From: Thermoascus crustaceus
Lineage: Eukaryota; Ascomycota; Eurotiomycetes; Eurotiales; Thermoascaceae
NCBI GenBank assembly: GCA_001599835.1
Contig: BCIC01000003.1
Location: 3,288,474-3,352,473 of the forward strand
DNA: 64,000 nucleotides
Direction of reading: 5' to 3'
The notes under the pieces were generated by a model, which saw only the letters and a list, made by a program, of their open reading frames with translations, had not been told where the DNA came from and ran no database searches. This document shows, piece by piece, positions 23,708 to 36,200 of this stretch (positions within the stretch are counted from its first letter, which is position 1; each line of letters begins with the position of its first letter). The position numbers and the translations under genes are program-made.

Positions 23708-24808
23708 TGCGCTCGTGAGAGGGGAGATGGAGTTTTAGGAACTGAAGTCGCCAGTCCTGACTGACTATACTTCAACGAAGAATCTTAATCGCAGGAGTTG
23801 TCTCGACAAACAGTGGACACTTGTGATTATGCCTCTTTGGTCTTGATTCAAGAATATCACACATTTTAGCCTCGGTACAATGTCCTAGAACCATTGAAAC
23901 TCCGTGAAATAGTAACTGCAGCGACTTCAAATGAAACGAGCATTGACGCCTGTCAGTCGTTCATAGAAATGAGAATGAGAATAGGGTGAGCAACGGCGAA
24001 GTTCCTAGCGAGCAAATTACTTGGAAGAGAGTGAGCGATATGATCATCTGAACCCCTCACCCAGATCACCCTGTTACATCGGTGTGGAGAAAGGGTGACC
24101 TGCTTGCAGATCTTTTTTTCTATACAATGTTTTTACGGTACCCAATATACCTACCTCAGATGAGTATCTGGGTGGTGATTTTTGCCTCAAATTCTGATCT
24201 CGGAGGTCAGGTCGTCTCATACTGACGTACATGTACATATTACCTAACTTCCAACTTAGAAGTACCTTCTACCTACCTACTCAACCAAACCAAAGCCACG
24301 AATGGATTTCCAACGCCAAGTCAAGCTATCCATGGACAAATCCTCGCCCAACGGATTATTCCTGTTTCACAATTTGAATTTCCCAGATGCCCAATGCCGT
24401 GCAGATGAGCGAATGTTGACGGAGCAGGGCCAGAACAGGCCCCTGTCGGTGGACTGAGTCGCATACTTCGTGATATACCCGAGGACTGGGTTTCCCAACG
24501 AGAAATCCGAATCGATCTCCAGCTGGATGGTACGCAGATGGTAACGTGCCTTGTCCTTGGGACAATGGAAGCCAATAGAAGGGATCTCATTTCCAATCTT
24601 CGCGCTCATTATGATGTCGCCCTAGGTAGTAACCTACCTTGTGGATGTGCGCATTCGGTATTGGAGTACTCCACATTACCTAGTAGGTATAAAGATAGAC
24701 AGCACACAAAAGAGTGGAACCTAGATCCTGGTCTATTTGAAAAGATCCCTTCACCTATTCCAAGTGAGTCCTTCACGAGTGTTTTTTTTTCGTCCTTTTC
24801 CTTTCCCA
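23708..24808. other. Intergenic with a possible gene remnant
   Basis: An 80-codon minus-strand frame (24609-24367) reads like protein (for example IPSIGFHCPKDKARYHLRT) but has no recognised motif, start context or partner exon. It could be a fragment of a lost gene. CCTACC repeats occur at 24265-24285. The part near 24700-24808 is the leader of the HHE gene. Confidence 0.35.
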
Positions 24809-25629
24809 ATGTCTCGTGCCTCAAGTCTGTTGTTGTCGTTGAAGAACCTCATCAATAGACAGCCCGGAAGCATTGCTTCTCGTCAAACCGGAGTGGGAGT
24901 AGGAGCCAGTCCAGCAACAACAATTACTCCATTAACGCTACGCTCGTTCGCGGCAGCACCCACAAGCATGACGCCGCGGGTCATCGACGCCATCAAACAG
25001 GATCACCGCGACCTGGAGGCGTACTACGACAAGATCATCAACTCGCATGATCCCGGAGAGCAGACGCGGTTCCAGAACCAGTTCACCTGGGAGCTGGCGC
25101 GCCATTCGGTCGCGGAAGAGTTGATCGTGTACCCGGCTTTCGAGAAGTATCTGAAGGATGGCACCGCGATGGCGGATAAGGATCGGAATGAACATCAGGC
25201 TGTATGTCCCCTTTTCCCCAGAATCTGCAACTCTCTGTATACATACCCGTAAGAAACGTATGGCTAAAAAAAAACGTCCGGCAGGTCAAGGAAAAACTCG
25301 CCGAATTCCAAGATATGAAGTACTCGAACCCGAGATTCATCCCAACCATCAAGAGCCTGATGGAGGACCTGTCCCAGCACATCAAGGAGGAAGAGACCCA
25401 CGACCTGGTCAAGCTGGAGGAGGCCCTGTCCGAAAAGGAGAGCGAGGACCTGTCTAGGTCGTTCGGGCGGACCAAGATGTTCGTCCCGTCCCGGTCTCAT
25501 CCCAATGCGCCGAACAAGCCGCCCTTCGAGACGGCCATTGGGCTGATGACGGCGCCCATAGATTATCTCGCGGATACGTTCCGCAAGTGGCCGGATAAGA
25601 CGGTTAATCCGAATCCGTCTACTAAATAA
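24809..25629 (+). CDS. Haemerythrin-like HHE-domain protein, possibly mitochondrial
   Basis: Predicted non-haem di-iron binding four-helix protein. Exons 24809-25201 and 25285-25629 give 245 aa, with an 83-bp GT-AG intron in phase 0. His and acidic residues characteristic of HHE domains are present: His66 in KQDHRDLEAYY, His99 and Glu103 in ARHSVAEELIVYP, His129 in RNEHQA, and His163 with Glu166-168 in QHIKEEETHD. The first about 50 residues are Ser/Arg/Leu-rich without acidic residues (MSRASSLLLSLKNLINRQ), consistent with a mitochondrial presequence. The domain proper begins at about residue 55, where a second in-frame ATG (MTPRVIDAIK) could give a cytosolic form. Function in fungi (oxygen, NO or metal handling) is not established from sequence. 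Confidence 0.92.
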
Positions 25630-27695
25630 GTGGATGGATGGGTGTATGTTACTGTATTTACCTAATGTATGATAGCTCGTGAGGACTTGGTGTAGAGGAA
25701 ATATGACAACTTGATGATCTCAGATGAGCTCTTCATGGGGTAGAAGTTTAGGAACCTCTCACCATATAAGAGCAATTGGGAAAGGGAAAATGAAAAGGAG
25801 CATATCAATGACAGATCACACACGGTGGTATCAGGCTGTGCATCTGTTAAGAGATTGCGTTCGCGTGTTCGTCGATCAGACACGGGGGAAACACCAGGGA
25901 CCAGCGGTTAGAACTCAGAAGGCTCTCTCTGTGAGAAGCAGAAGTCAGTGTTTCTCCGAGAATCCCCACTGCTGCAAGATCTCTAGGGTAGATGCTATTG
26001 GGCACGGAGACATTGAACCGCCAACTGGGGACGAGAGTTCTCCTAGTGCTTCTGTCGTTCAAAAATAGAAACAGGTAAAGACACACTAACCGTTACAGCT
26101 GCCGACAGGGCAAATTACTATTATTATGGCATAGGAGCAGGGTACAGTACAAATTCTTCCAGCTGGGATGTACGTCGGAGTGCCATATCCGATTGACTTT
26201 TTGCGCCCGAAAAAACCGAGATTAAGCGATGGAGCTTCCAGAGCACGTTGAACTGCGCCCATCCTTTTTTTTCCCACCAAGGTCGACCCGACTGTCTCCA
26301 ACACAGATGCGATTCTTTCCAGCGGAGTATCTATGCATTTCTCCATGTAGGTTTTTCTATTTTGTTCTCTTGTGAAACTCGACTTCTGGGCACGGCCACT
26401 GACGTTGAGATCGATAGCTCTCGTGCTGAGGCTGAAAAGACAGCACCAGGGTCCAGTCATCTCTAATTCGTTGTCATCGTGATACGGCGGCACAGCATGA
26501 CTGTTTTGGGGTTGGATTGCCATGCACACGATGCGCCATATTTGGCCCCCAATTTTCAGGAAGATGTGCAGCAGCCTCGAACCTCTCGAACAGCAGACGC
26601 TGCTAAAGAAAGCAGCGGAGCCTCAGATCAAACGCGCCACGAGGATCTTAACGCTGTTGGTGAAAGCGCTGTATTTCCAGGCGGCTCTCCCCTGCATTTT
26701 CATTTTCAGCATCAATGGTTTCCATGCAATACGCCGTAATCTTGGCCAGCTGCTTTGTCCGTCCTGGAAGCAGGAACCCAAGACCCGAACGCCCAGGGCA
26801 ATGAGATATCGTCGGCTCTCGAGCGTCTCTGCTCACGGCGCTAAGGAGCGCCATGGGGGACTGGTCGGATCGGATCAGGCCGATGTGTCGCGCATGATCT
26901 CCGTGAGGAGTTACGCGTTCTCCCAGTTATCGACTACCACTATGACAATTGATCTGGCCGCTACTTAACCCTCCTGAGTGTCTCCAGGGCGCTCGAACCT
27001 GCCAGCGGCTTTTCCCTCCATTCTCCGCGCGATATCCACCTGGAACGGGCCGCCAGTGGGTTCAGCTACAGCCTGACGCCCGAGTAGCTTCACTGGTCGA
27101 TCGGGCGCTTACGACTGACTAGTATAAATCCCCAGGTGCTTGCTCGTGGCTGGTCCACCTCCATGTCGTGAGAGCCGGCCAGATCCCTGCTCATTTCATT
27201 TCTGTTATCGTTGTATGATCGCATTTATTAAGTTCGCTTCTCTCGTTTGAATGATTTATACTTGAAAGTCGGCTGCATGTCGTTGGGTTCCGCGCACGTT
27301 CCCCCCTTGCTGAGACTTAATGCTTATTGATTGCGGGGTATTAGTTATTGAGACTTCTGGGAGGTAATCTTATTTCCTAACAATAAAACTGCGAGCGCGA
27401 AAGCTGACAATGATTGTCGCAGTATGCGCTCGTTTCTGCCCTGATCTCAACATCTTCCTGTTTTTCGCTTCTCCCGATTATACTATATTCTTCGAAACAT
27501 TCGATCATCACACTGGCTCTCTAAACGGGCATAATAGCGTGCTTTTAAAACCTAATTGTCGCATATTGGCGACTTGAAGGATCTGCTATTGTCCTAATCA
27601 CCGTACGGTCTATAAGGCAGCATGTTATACAGCTCAGTCACCGCTTCACCGTTTGATGACCATTACCCAGAGTTCCCTGTGTAAAGGAAGCGAAA
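25630..27695. other. Intergenic upstream of the DUF3433 gene
   Basis: Two kilobases without a supportable gene. Open frames at 26086-26529 and 26522-26968 lie on both strands with no motif or splice structure. A TATA-like TAGTATAAATC is seen near 27120. The section from 27180 to 27690 is T-rich and pyrimidine-rich, fitting a promoter or leader. Confidence 0.45.
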
Positions 27696-30263
27696 ATGGC
27701 GTCCGACACAGATCCGACTAAACAAAAGCCACCTAATGGATCCTCATTATTCCCAGCGTCTCAGAAAAGCCGGAGGGAATCGAGGTATAGTCCAGTCCTT
27801 CATGGCCCCACGCGTCCTTCCATGAGTGCCTCGTTGAAAGAGTGCGATCTGAGACATTCTCTGCTACCATCACAATCGAAGCGTGCCGAACAAGATGCAA
27901 GATTACTAGTTGCAGCAGATAGTCAGCTCCGTCCTGCTTCATCGCGCAGTGATCTCCCAAAATACGAGGACATTCATTCTCCTCCGGCGTCCAAATTACC
28001 CAACAGGAGTGCGACAGTGGTGCATTTTCCTCCATCGGTGGACACTGCCTATAAAGGGTATGACGCTGGTGTTGCGGGAGGTCTTCGCTTGGGTGGCTCC
28101 ATGCTTGAACTGGGGAGGTCGAAGTCGCTCCTCCAAAGACTAGGTTCTCTCAAATCACCGGACTTGCGAGCAGGCCCGGGCTTTGGCTCCAGAAGAGGGC
28201 GATACTCTGTTCTACAGGAGTTGGATGATCTTACTACCATGGAAGGAGGAGCAGTCGATATTTCATTTCTCGAAGGGCCCGTGGATATCAAGTGGAAAGG
28301 CAGCCCGCCTCCTGAGCAGACTAACCAAGTATCTGATGAGTCTGAAAGATCGTCACTGAACAGGAGCTACAGCATTGGAGCGGGCGTAGTCGTGGGCGCC
28401 GAATTACGAGTAGGCCCTGTTGTTTGCTCGTCTCAATCATCCAACCTTGCCAGGTCTGCTACGATACGAAAGTACGGACAGCAGCTGGCTGAGAGCAAGA
28501 ACATGATAGTTTCCGTGAAGGAAGCGTCAGCGTGTCCAACGGTAGATTTGAGCTTTTTGGAGGGCACAGAGCGGCAAGGATCCAACTTGTTCGATCCTCC
28601 ACCACTGGGGAGATCAACAACGGACCTCGTTCACCAGAGCTACTTCTATCCGTCCGACCCAGAACAGCCAAATTGGAAACCGTTCTCCATGAGAAGCCCT
28701 TACATAACAATGCTTGTCATTGTTTCACTTATATTGGCTGGTGTTCAGGAATTCTTATGCCAGAAATCAATGTCAGAGAAAGCGGGAAAGGGTGGACTGA
28801 TTCAGTATAACAGAGTGGCAAATATCTCTAGTGAAGAGTTCTTCTGCTGGAAATATCTCCCCACGCTAGTCATGGTCACCTATGGCGTGCTGTGGCAGAT
28901 CACAGACTACGATGTTAAGCGGCTGGAGCCGTACTATCAGCTTTCACAACCGACGGGAAACACTGCAGCGAAGAGCCTCAATCTCGACTACGTGACTCAG
29001 TGGGCTTATTTCGTGCCCTTCAAAGCCTTAAGATATCGACAGTGGGCTGTCTTTGTATCTTCACTGGGTTCGGTGATCGCTACGACTGTTGCACCTTCCC
29101 TGCAGAACCCTTCTATAGCTCCCATTCGAAACCCGGACTGCAATGGCAACGGGTGTCCTAGTGGTTTTATGTTTTTCGTCCGGATCCATCCAGTCTGGTC
29201 CCGGCTTCTCACGGCCAGCCTTATCGTTGTCGCGATAGTCGCCCTGATCCTGCTCTTCCAGCTGCGGAGGAAATCCGGTCTTCTCAGCGACCCGAGAGGC
29301 ATCGCAGGCATCGCATCGATGGCCACTAAGTCGCATATTCTCACAGATTTCCAGGGAATGGACGAAGCCCGCCATGATGAGATCCACAAGAAGCTCAGAC
29401 ACCGTCGATACATCCTGTACAAGTCCACCATCTGGCAGGGAGTGTACATGAAGCAGACAGAATCGGACCCCTATGCGGAGCGTAAAGTCGAGAACCCACA
29501 TCCCATTATTCTCCGTGCAACTTCAGGGATCGCATTCATCACATTTCTCACCATCTGCCTCGTGCTCATCCCAATCGTCACCTACACAGGCGTCAACGTT
29601 GTCGCGACAAATGTTCCATGGCTCCCGATCCTCGTCGCAGCAGTTATCAAACAGCTCTGGACGAACCTCGAATTCTCCGTCAAGATGCTCGAACCCTTCT
29701 ACATCCTCTCGCGGGGCAACGCGCGGCCCGAGCTGACCCTCACCCTTGACTACCAGGGCACGCCCTATGGCCTGCTCCCCATCAAAGCCCTCCTGAACGG
29801 CCACTACCTCGTCGCCCTCGTGGGCCTGGGGTCCGTCATGTGCGACATCCTCACCGTGACGGCATCCTCCCTCTCCCTGAACAACGAGACCGTCGAATCC
29901 TTCATCTGCTCCTCCACCCTCTCCATCATCATCACCGCTTTCCTCATCCTCTCAGCCACCCTCGTCTACATGCGCCGCAGACACCCCTTCCTGCCGCGAC
30001 AGCCCTCCACCATCGCCTCCATCCTGGCTTTCATCCACCAGTCCCGCATGCTGGATGACTTTGGCGGCACGGAGTGCTACACAAACCGCGAGATGGAGGC
30101 CATGCTGATCGCGAAGAACAAGCGGTACGGTCTAGGGTGGTTTAAAGGGCGGGATAAGAGGCCGCATTGCGCGGTGGATGAGGAGCCGATGCTGAGTACG
30201 TATGTGCATGGCGTGAGTTATATCCGGGCACGGGCGCCCTGGGAGGACGATGTTGGACTTTGA
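27696..30263 (+). CDS. DUF3433-family polytopic membrane protein
   Basis: Intronless 855-aa protein. Residues 1-320 are a hydrophilic, Ser-rich cytoplasmic-type tail with two copies of a short motif (VDISFLEGPVD and VDLSFLEGTE). From about 325 two related membrane blocks follow, each with a hydrophobic helix, a Trp/Leu-rich helix and an LEP[YF]Y-x-LS motif: KRLEPYYQLSQ in the first and KMLEPFYILSR in the second. This is the duplicated arrangement typical of the DUF3433 family. I count about eight membrane helices (for example MLVIVSLILAGVQEFL, RLLTASLIVVAIVALILLF, FITFLTICLVLIPIV, SIIITAFLILSATLVYM). Biochemical function is unknown. Codons in the last third are much more C-ending than in the first third. 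Confidence 0.92.
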   Translation: MASDTDPTKQKPPNGSSLFPASQKSRRESRYSPVLHGPTRPSMSASLKECDLRHSLLPSQSKRAEQDARLLVAADSQLRPASSRSDLPKYEDIHSPPASKLPNRSATVVHFPPSVDTAYKGYDAGVAGGLRLGGSMLELGRSKSLLQRLGSLKSPDLRAGPGFGSRRGRYSVLQELDDLTTMEGGAVDISFLEGPVDIKWKGSPPPEQTNQVSDESERSSLNRSYSIGAGVVVGAELRVGPVVCSSQSSNLARSATIRKYGQQLAESKNMIVSVKEASACPTVDLSFLEGTERQGSNLFDPPPLGRSTTDLVHQSYFYPSDPEQPNWKPFSMRSPYITMLVIVSLILAGVQEFLCQKSMSEKAGKGGLIQYNRVANISSEEFFCWKYLPTLVMVTYGVLWQITDYDVKRLEPYYQLSQPTGNTAAKSLNLDYVTQWAYFVPFKALRYRQWAVFVSSLGSVIATTVAPSLQNPSIAPIRNPDCNGNGCPSGFMFFVRIHPVWSRLLTASLIVVAIVALILLFQLRRKSGLLSDPRGIAGIASMATKSHILTDFQGMDEARHDEIHKKLRHRRYILYKSTIWQGVYMKQTESDPYAERKVENPHPIILRATSGIAFITFLTICLVLIPIVTYTGVNVVATNVPWLPILVAAVIKQLWTNLEFSVKMLEPFYILSRGNARPELTLTLDYQGTPYGLLPIKALLNGHYLVALVGLGSVMCDILTVTASSLSLNNETVESFICSSTLSIIITAFLILSATLVYMRRRHPFLPRQPSTIASILAFIHQSRMLDDFGGTECYTNREMEAMLIAKNKRYGLGWFKGRDKRPHCAVDEEPMLSTYVHGVSYIRARAPWEDDVGL

Positions 30264-31104
30264 GGTGATGCATACCTTGTGTTTATTTTTTTCTCATTTG
30301 TATCCTTGATACCCTGTACGGTGAAATTGTAGGCGTAGTTTCCTTGTAACTGCTTGCTTGGATACTCATGTCTTTTTTGCTATGAATAAACGGGTGAGGA
30401 ATGAACGGTGCTCATGCCGCACATTTATGTATCTATCTATCTATCTTTAATGTGTACAAAGTCTCATGTAGGCATGATATCAGCTTTTTTGTTGATGTAT
30501 GAGGAATTTTCTTTTTACACAACATTTACCTTATCCATCCATCCATCTTTCAGGAACGGTTTCATCTCTCAACACAGTACTTAATCCAGGGTATATAGTA
30601 CCTTATCTACCTAGCATTGTTCACTGTCACATGTCACTGTTATGTTCTTTGTATCGACTTATTCCCTCCCAACCCCCCAACCACCTTATTGAGTTACGTT
30701 CCAACATCAATTGGAGTTTCTATCTGAAGACATGCCTCAGGTTTAGGATAGACGAATTCAAATCAACCCGGGACTGGACAAAACAGTCTTCATCTCTTTC
30801 TTTAACATGACGCATACATACTACCTAACGTACATATGGTGTACAGTATATTGTGAATTCTGATACATCCAATTTTTATTTGGGTTAGTGATAAAGGCCC
30901 CGAGATTTCCTTTTTTTTAATTTAAATGGAGCATAAGAAAAAGAAATTAAAGAATCTGCGTTGTATGCGTGTGGTCGATCCGCTACGTAGCGTACAATAT
31001 ACATTATGTACGTTTGACGAGGAGGGAAGGGGGTAGTGAAACTGAGATGTATTACAAGACAAGCGTAAACAGAGATAGAAAAGCATAGTAAATATGCGAT
31101 ATTT
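30264..31104. other. Convergent intergenic region
   Basis: Lies between the 3' ends of the DUF3433 (plus) and CFEM (minus) genes. AT-rich, with a short TATC microsatellite (about 30429-30446) and a candidate poly(A) signal. No gene is supported. Confidence 0.5.
30385..30390 (+). terminator. Candidate poly(A) signal AATAAA after the DUF3433 gene
   Basis: AATAAA 122 nt after the stop codon of the DUF3433 gene, in T-rich sequence. Position is plausible but unproven. Confidence 0.4.
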
Positions 31105-33208
31105 TTAGTAGAGCAGGCCAACAATAAGGGCGGCTGCCGCGGCAAGCCAGATGCTCGAGACGACGGACAGCGAAGAGGCAGCGCCAGTGAAAGGCACCAC
31201 GGACGTCGTTGGCGATGGCAGGGCACCGGTTCCAGGACCAACAGGGACGGTTGCCATCGTTGATGGACCGGTAATCGGGTATTTGCCTGTTGGGACGGCA
31301 GCTTGTGATGTGACTGGAATCAGGCCCACGGAGCCGGCGGTAGAGCCCTCTGTGACGGTCGTGAAACCGACCATTGGAACGGTCACGGTGATGGAAGAAT
31401 AAGTAATGGTTGTCTGTGGTGCTAGTGCTGGTGCAGCAGTAACAGCGGCAGGCGGATTTGCGCTGCCAGTTCCAGCCGGGACTGGAACCAGGGTGACGGT
31501 CGTCGGGATAGCGGTGACGATGCCCGGGTTTTGGGGGACGTAGGCGGCGCAGATACCAGTGAAGTAAGAGAGAGCAGTCTGAACTTCATCCTCAGAGGCC
31601 CCCCAGGACTGCACGCACTGGATGACCTTGTTCGTAAAGTCAGACGACGGACAGAAGCACCTGATGTCGCTGTTCGAGTCGCACTTGGGGATGAGGTTGA
31701 GCCAAGTGTTGATACACTTGGGAACGACGGTCGGGCAAGAAGTACCAGGGACGGAGCCAGAGCCAGGGTTCGAAGCAGCGGGTGACTTGCCCGTTGGAGC
31801 CGGGGTGCTGGTTGCTTCGCACTTGGAGCAGATGGTGGAAGTTGTCGTGAGAGTGACCGTCGAGACAGTGCTGTACACCGAAGTGATCTCTGAAGAGCCG
31901 GATGTGATGGTGGCAGTCACGGGACAGGTAGTAACAGTCTCAACGGTGACGACAGTAGTGGCTGTGTCTTCAGGGGCAGGAGAAGCGGCAGCTGGTGTTG
32001 AGACTGGAGCTGCGCCGGATCCAGTAGGAGAAGTCGGAGCAGGCGAGGTCCCAGCAGCCGGGGTAGAGTGAGTCACAGCGCCCACACCAGATGAGTCGGG
32101 GCTAGCTGGTGTAGAAACTGGAGCAGGTGAAGAGACAGCAGAAGGGGAGGATTCAGCAGGTGGAGAAGGAACTGTAGTCTCTGTGACAGGGCAAATAGTA
32201 GTGGATATAGCAATGGTAGAAGTGACGACAACAGTGGAATGCGCTGGGCAAGATGTAACTTCCGGAGCACAGCTCGTGACAGTGATCAAACTGGTGGTGA
32301 ACACAGTAGAGGTTGTCAACTGAACAGGTGACGTAACGGACGCAGGCGAAGACACTGCTGGGGATGAAGGAGATGAAGGGACCAAGGGGAACGACGTAGT
32401 GGCTGGGCCGCTGGGGGGCACCTCGCTTGTCCCTGGGATCTCGCTCGTCTCTGGAATAGATGGAACTGTCGAGGTTGTCTCCGGGAACGATGGTGTCGAC
32501 TTGGTATGTTTGGGAGGATACTTGGGCGGCGAGCAGTCGAAGCCGATGTCATGGATGCCAAAGTCACAGTCGTCATCATCTCCGGAGTCTGGAAGGTGGA
32601 AACTGACTGAAATTGCACCGCCGCACTGGTCGTTGGTGACTTCAGTGCCCTCTGGAGAGCAGGAGGCAATTTGCTTGCAGATAGAGCCGTCCGGCATGCC
32701 ATAGTGGAAATTCACGTCTGTCTTCTTGGAGGAGGAGACCTTCATTGAACTAATGGAGAAGCCCTTCTTGTCGGAGCCGCAGGAGATCTTTGGGCCGCTG
32801 CCGCTGGCATCCTTTGAAATTTTTCCCTCGATGCATTTGCCCTAGGCACAGTGTTAGATCTACTATAATACAAATCAGCGTCTATTCTGACTTACCCCAA
32901 ACTTATTATCAGGGCTGCCACCACTGAACTTATCCTTGCAGGAGAACCCGGAGAAGTCAAGGTCTCCATACGAGGAAAAGGACCCAAGTGAGAGTCCAGA
33001 CCAGTCGAAGCCACTCTTCTGCTGGTCAGAACATTCGTTGTCACAGTTGTCAGGGCTGGGGAAGAAACGATCAGTGCCCCAGAACTAGAGAAAGTCAGTG
33101 TTGTGCCGATAAAGATCCGGCTAGTCAGCCACATGGACAACGCACTGTAGCAGCAGCCTGCTGGATGGCAAAGATAGAAAACAACGCTGCAGAGGTAGTG
33201 ACCCTCAT
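31105..33208 (-). CDS. Secreted GPI-anchored CFEM-domain protein, Ser/Thr/Pro-rich
   Basis: Predicted cell-wall or plasma-membrane-anchored protein. Exons on the minus strand, 33208-33146, 33084-32896 and 32841-31105, give 662 aa. The first exon is almost exactly the signal peptide (MRVTTSAALFSIFAIQQAAA). Residues about 22-190 form a Cys-rich domain (CDNECSDQQ, FSGFSCKDKF, KISCGSDKKG, SICKQIASC, DQCGGAIS) that I do not recognise. Two long Thr/Ser/Pro-rich stretches flank the CFEM domain (about 453-515), in which I count seven Cys (CPTVVPKC, PKCD, RCFCPSS, VIQC, GICAAY) rather than the usual eight. The C-terminus is a hydrophobic tail (SSIWLAAAAALIVGLLY) after small residues, typical of a GPI signal. 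CFEM proteins are linked to haem capture, wall structure or host interaction. No choice among these can be made here. Confidence 0.9.
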
Positions 33209-36200
33209 GGCAAAGCACTTTTATCAGTGAAAGACTATTGAATAAAAGGTATGTTAAAACAGATCGATAGAGCTGCTTGCTGTTATCGTAAACCAGCGAC
33301 AATAATGAAATAGAACAAACGAGTGTCAAGCAGCAATGAACGAGTGTCTCGGTTCTGATGGAACTGAAGAGAAGAAGGGCCAAGGTACCTGAAAGAAAGC
33401 CAGGAGGAATCTCCTAAGACCGGCGCTCCAGCTGCTTAATATGCAGATGCAAAGAGTCATGATGCAGAAAAGGGAGACACCTTCTGCAACCTCTACCTTG
33501 TCACTAGCAAACCAAATGGTATGGAGTAAGACATTCTGAAGGTAAAGGGTCCTGCAGAGCAGAATGCCAGTGGATCAGAGGTTGTATGCAACCGCGCAGC
33601 AGGACTTCTGTCCAATCGAGCCCTGAAGGCTGGGCGCTAGCGCAGGAACCATCTGGGCACGCCGCAAGTCAACTTCCAAAGAAGCAGAAGCTGACTGCAG
33701 AGCGCGAAACCAACCAGTCAAGGATCCAGAACCTGGTGACAGAGCAGAGATCCACATCGTCGGCGATGCGCGCAGAACTATCCCTCCTTTGCAGTGGCGG
33801 ATGCCAGTAAGCCACAGGGCACAGGCAACCCTGCTTTTTAGCAGAGCGTTCCTTGAATAAGACTCCGTGGTCGGGGTTCGGAAGTGACGGCTGAAGCCTT
33901 CGTAGAATGAGTATTTAGACTGTGACGGTGCGTAGGAGGTGGCTCTGGTTGGAGAAGCCTGTTCTGCCAAGCAGCATCCGGGCTGGACGAAGAACCGAAA
34001 CGGACATCGTGAAACGCGCCGCAGAACAAGGGCGCTGAGCGAAAATACGAAGATAGAACTGGTCACACAAAGCAGGCGCCGACATAGGAGATGCCTGGGG
34101 GGTAATCGGTACACTTATCTCAGTAATAGAAGCTGAAGACGTGACCGCAGTCTTGAGGTTCCACAGGATCGGTTGATACGAGTCCAGAAGTAGCAGACTC
34201 GCAGAGGTTGAGATAGAGACCAACAAGCAAGCGACCACTTGCAGAGTCCAGACTCGTCGAGGCCCCACGGACTGCAGGATGATGGGCGATGGATGGTAGA
34301 TGATGGACGGGGATCGAGCGAGCATCGACGATCCATCAGCTGTCACCGGCTTGTGCGGAGGACCGTGCTTCTCACCTGCGCAGTACTCCGCATCCTCACT
34401 ACTCTACACTCTCTACAGATGAGTTACCTCTGTTTGTCTTCAGACCAACTTAAATTCCGATATTTCTTAAAAACCCTAGAAGGCATTCCTCTGCTTTCAG
34501 CTGAGACTCCGCATGTATCATGACGCTGGAAGCTTCGGCCGGGGTTGCATCTTGACCAATGAACCCAGGCCATCCCTGCGCGGCGAAACGCCCTCTTTTC
34601 TATTTTAAAAAAAAATCGAAGCTTTCCACTGTGCTCTTTACTCCACATGCAGCAACGGAGCACCTAACTTTTTGGCAAAACCCCCTGGGCACTGACTGAT
34701 TGTTGTGTCTGCACACCGCAGTTCACATTCCCTGGCATATCCCAAAATATCCCTACCTATGCCATGGGCGCTTTTATGACACGTTTCAAAGATCTAAAAG
34801 GATTAACGAGATATTAGAACCAGCGGCATAAACGTATGAGCTGATCCATGATTTGAATCCTAGGATGAAGCCCTACCAGACCAGATGCGCGAAGGGTCTC
34901 CGGGTATCGATTTGGCCCGAAGAACTCCAGTATAGTTTGGCCCTGTCAAGGGTTCTTGCATGCATGTTCGCTTCTGGCCCGGGCCTGCGCTAACACCGAT
35001 CAACTTGCTGTCTTCGAAGGGGCTAATCGGTGCTAATGTCAGAGCTCCTTGCTCCACAGGACAAACAAGCTCCAGAAAGCCACGTGAGAAGCACGGTCGA
35101 ATCTCCAATAATAATGATTTGAAAGAAATGTCGCCTTGAGGCGCTTCATTGGGAGGAAGACCAGGTCCAGAAGCAGCTGCAAAAAATGGACGAAGTTTGG
35201 ACCAACATTATCGCCTAGTAACCAGCCTCCTGAAGCAAAGAGTTCAAGCCCGTCATAAAGCCTGGCTATTATCAAGCTCTCGGGCAAAAAGAATGTTACT
35301 CTGGAGGGGGTAAAATTAGACCTGGGCTGATTCTAGCTAAGGCACACCTATCAGCTAGGCTCTTTTGTTCCCCACGCCATGTTTCATATCTATCATAATA
35401 GTTATCGCCTTAGGTTTCCATGAATTTCTGCTTTGCTGCTAACCACTCTAGCATTTCAGACTGCTTCTTTTTCTTGCTGTCCCCTCTCGTCCCCACTCTC
35501 CCAACACTACAAGGTGAGTATTGACCCTATTCGTCGATCACATTTCTTCATTATTCTCTGTTCCCATAAAGGTCAAGCTCTCTTGGTCAGCAGGTAAGCA
35601 CATTATTAACGAAGACTAAAAGTCTTCGAATACTTTTTCCTATTTTTCAAAACCACCTGTCTATCTTGCGGCACAGCACATCCTGTTTCTTGGAGACCTA
35701 CTTGGCACAACGCTCCCCTATTATCTACAGCCAACTTAACCCTGCCCTTATCAGTCGTATGATATTTCCCCTTTCCGCTTTGATGCCACATCAGGTCAGA
35801 TGACCCCCTCCCTGTTCCTATCGCTAACCCCTCTTTTCCTAAGGTTTAGGTAAGTTTTACAGCCCCGGGAGTAAACCGAACCCGAACCGAACTAATTTAA
35901 CCCAATGACGATATCCACCAGTACTACTAGAACAGTACTACTAGACAACGGCACCAGAGTTAGGAACATGTCAAATGTTAAAGTCAAACCTCTTTTTATG
36001 GAGCTCTCAAGTCTTGGTATGCCATGCGTTAACTTTAGTATACTAAATGCGGTTCACCCTTACTTGTACACCTCGTATACTACCTGCTTCCCAAAGGGGC
36101 TCTCTAGTGAAACGGTACAGACAAACTCCTGAGACAACTACTAACGGAAAGAGAGAAAATACCTTATGTACCTAAAAGTGATCCAGGGGCGCTGGAAGCG

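Noticed and set aside
26522..26968. 148-codon plus-strand open frame
   Set aside because: Overlaps equally long frames on the other strand, with no motifs.
34670..34690. Second copy of the MITE end (CTTTTTGGCAA)
   Set aside because: Only a short A/T-rich core matches, with no inverted partner or TA flank.
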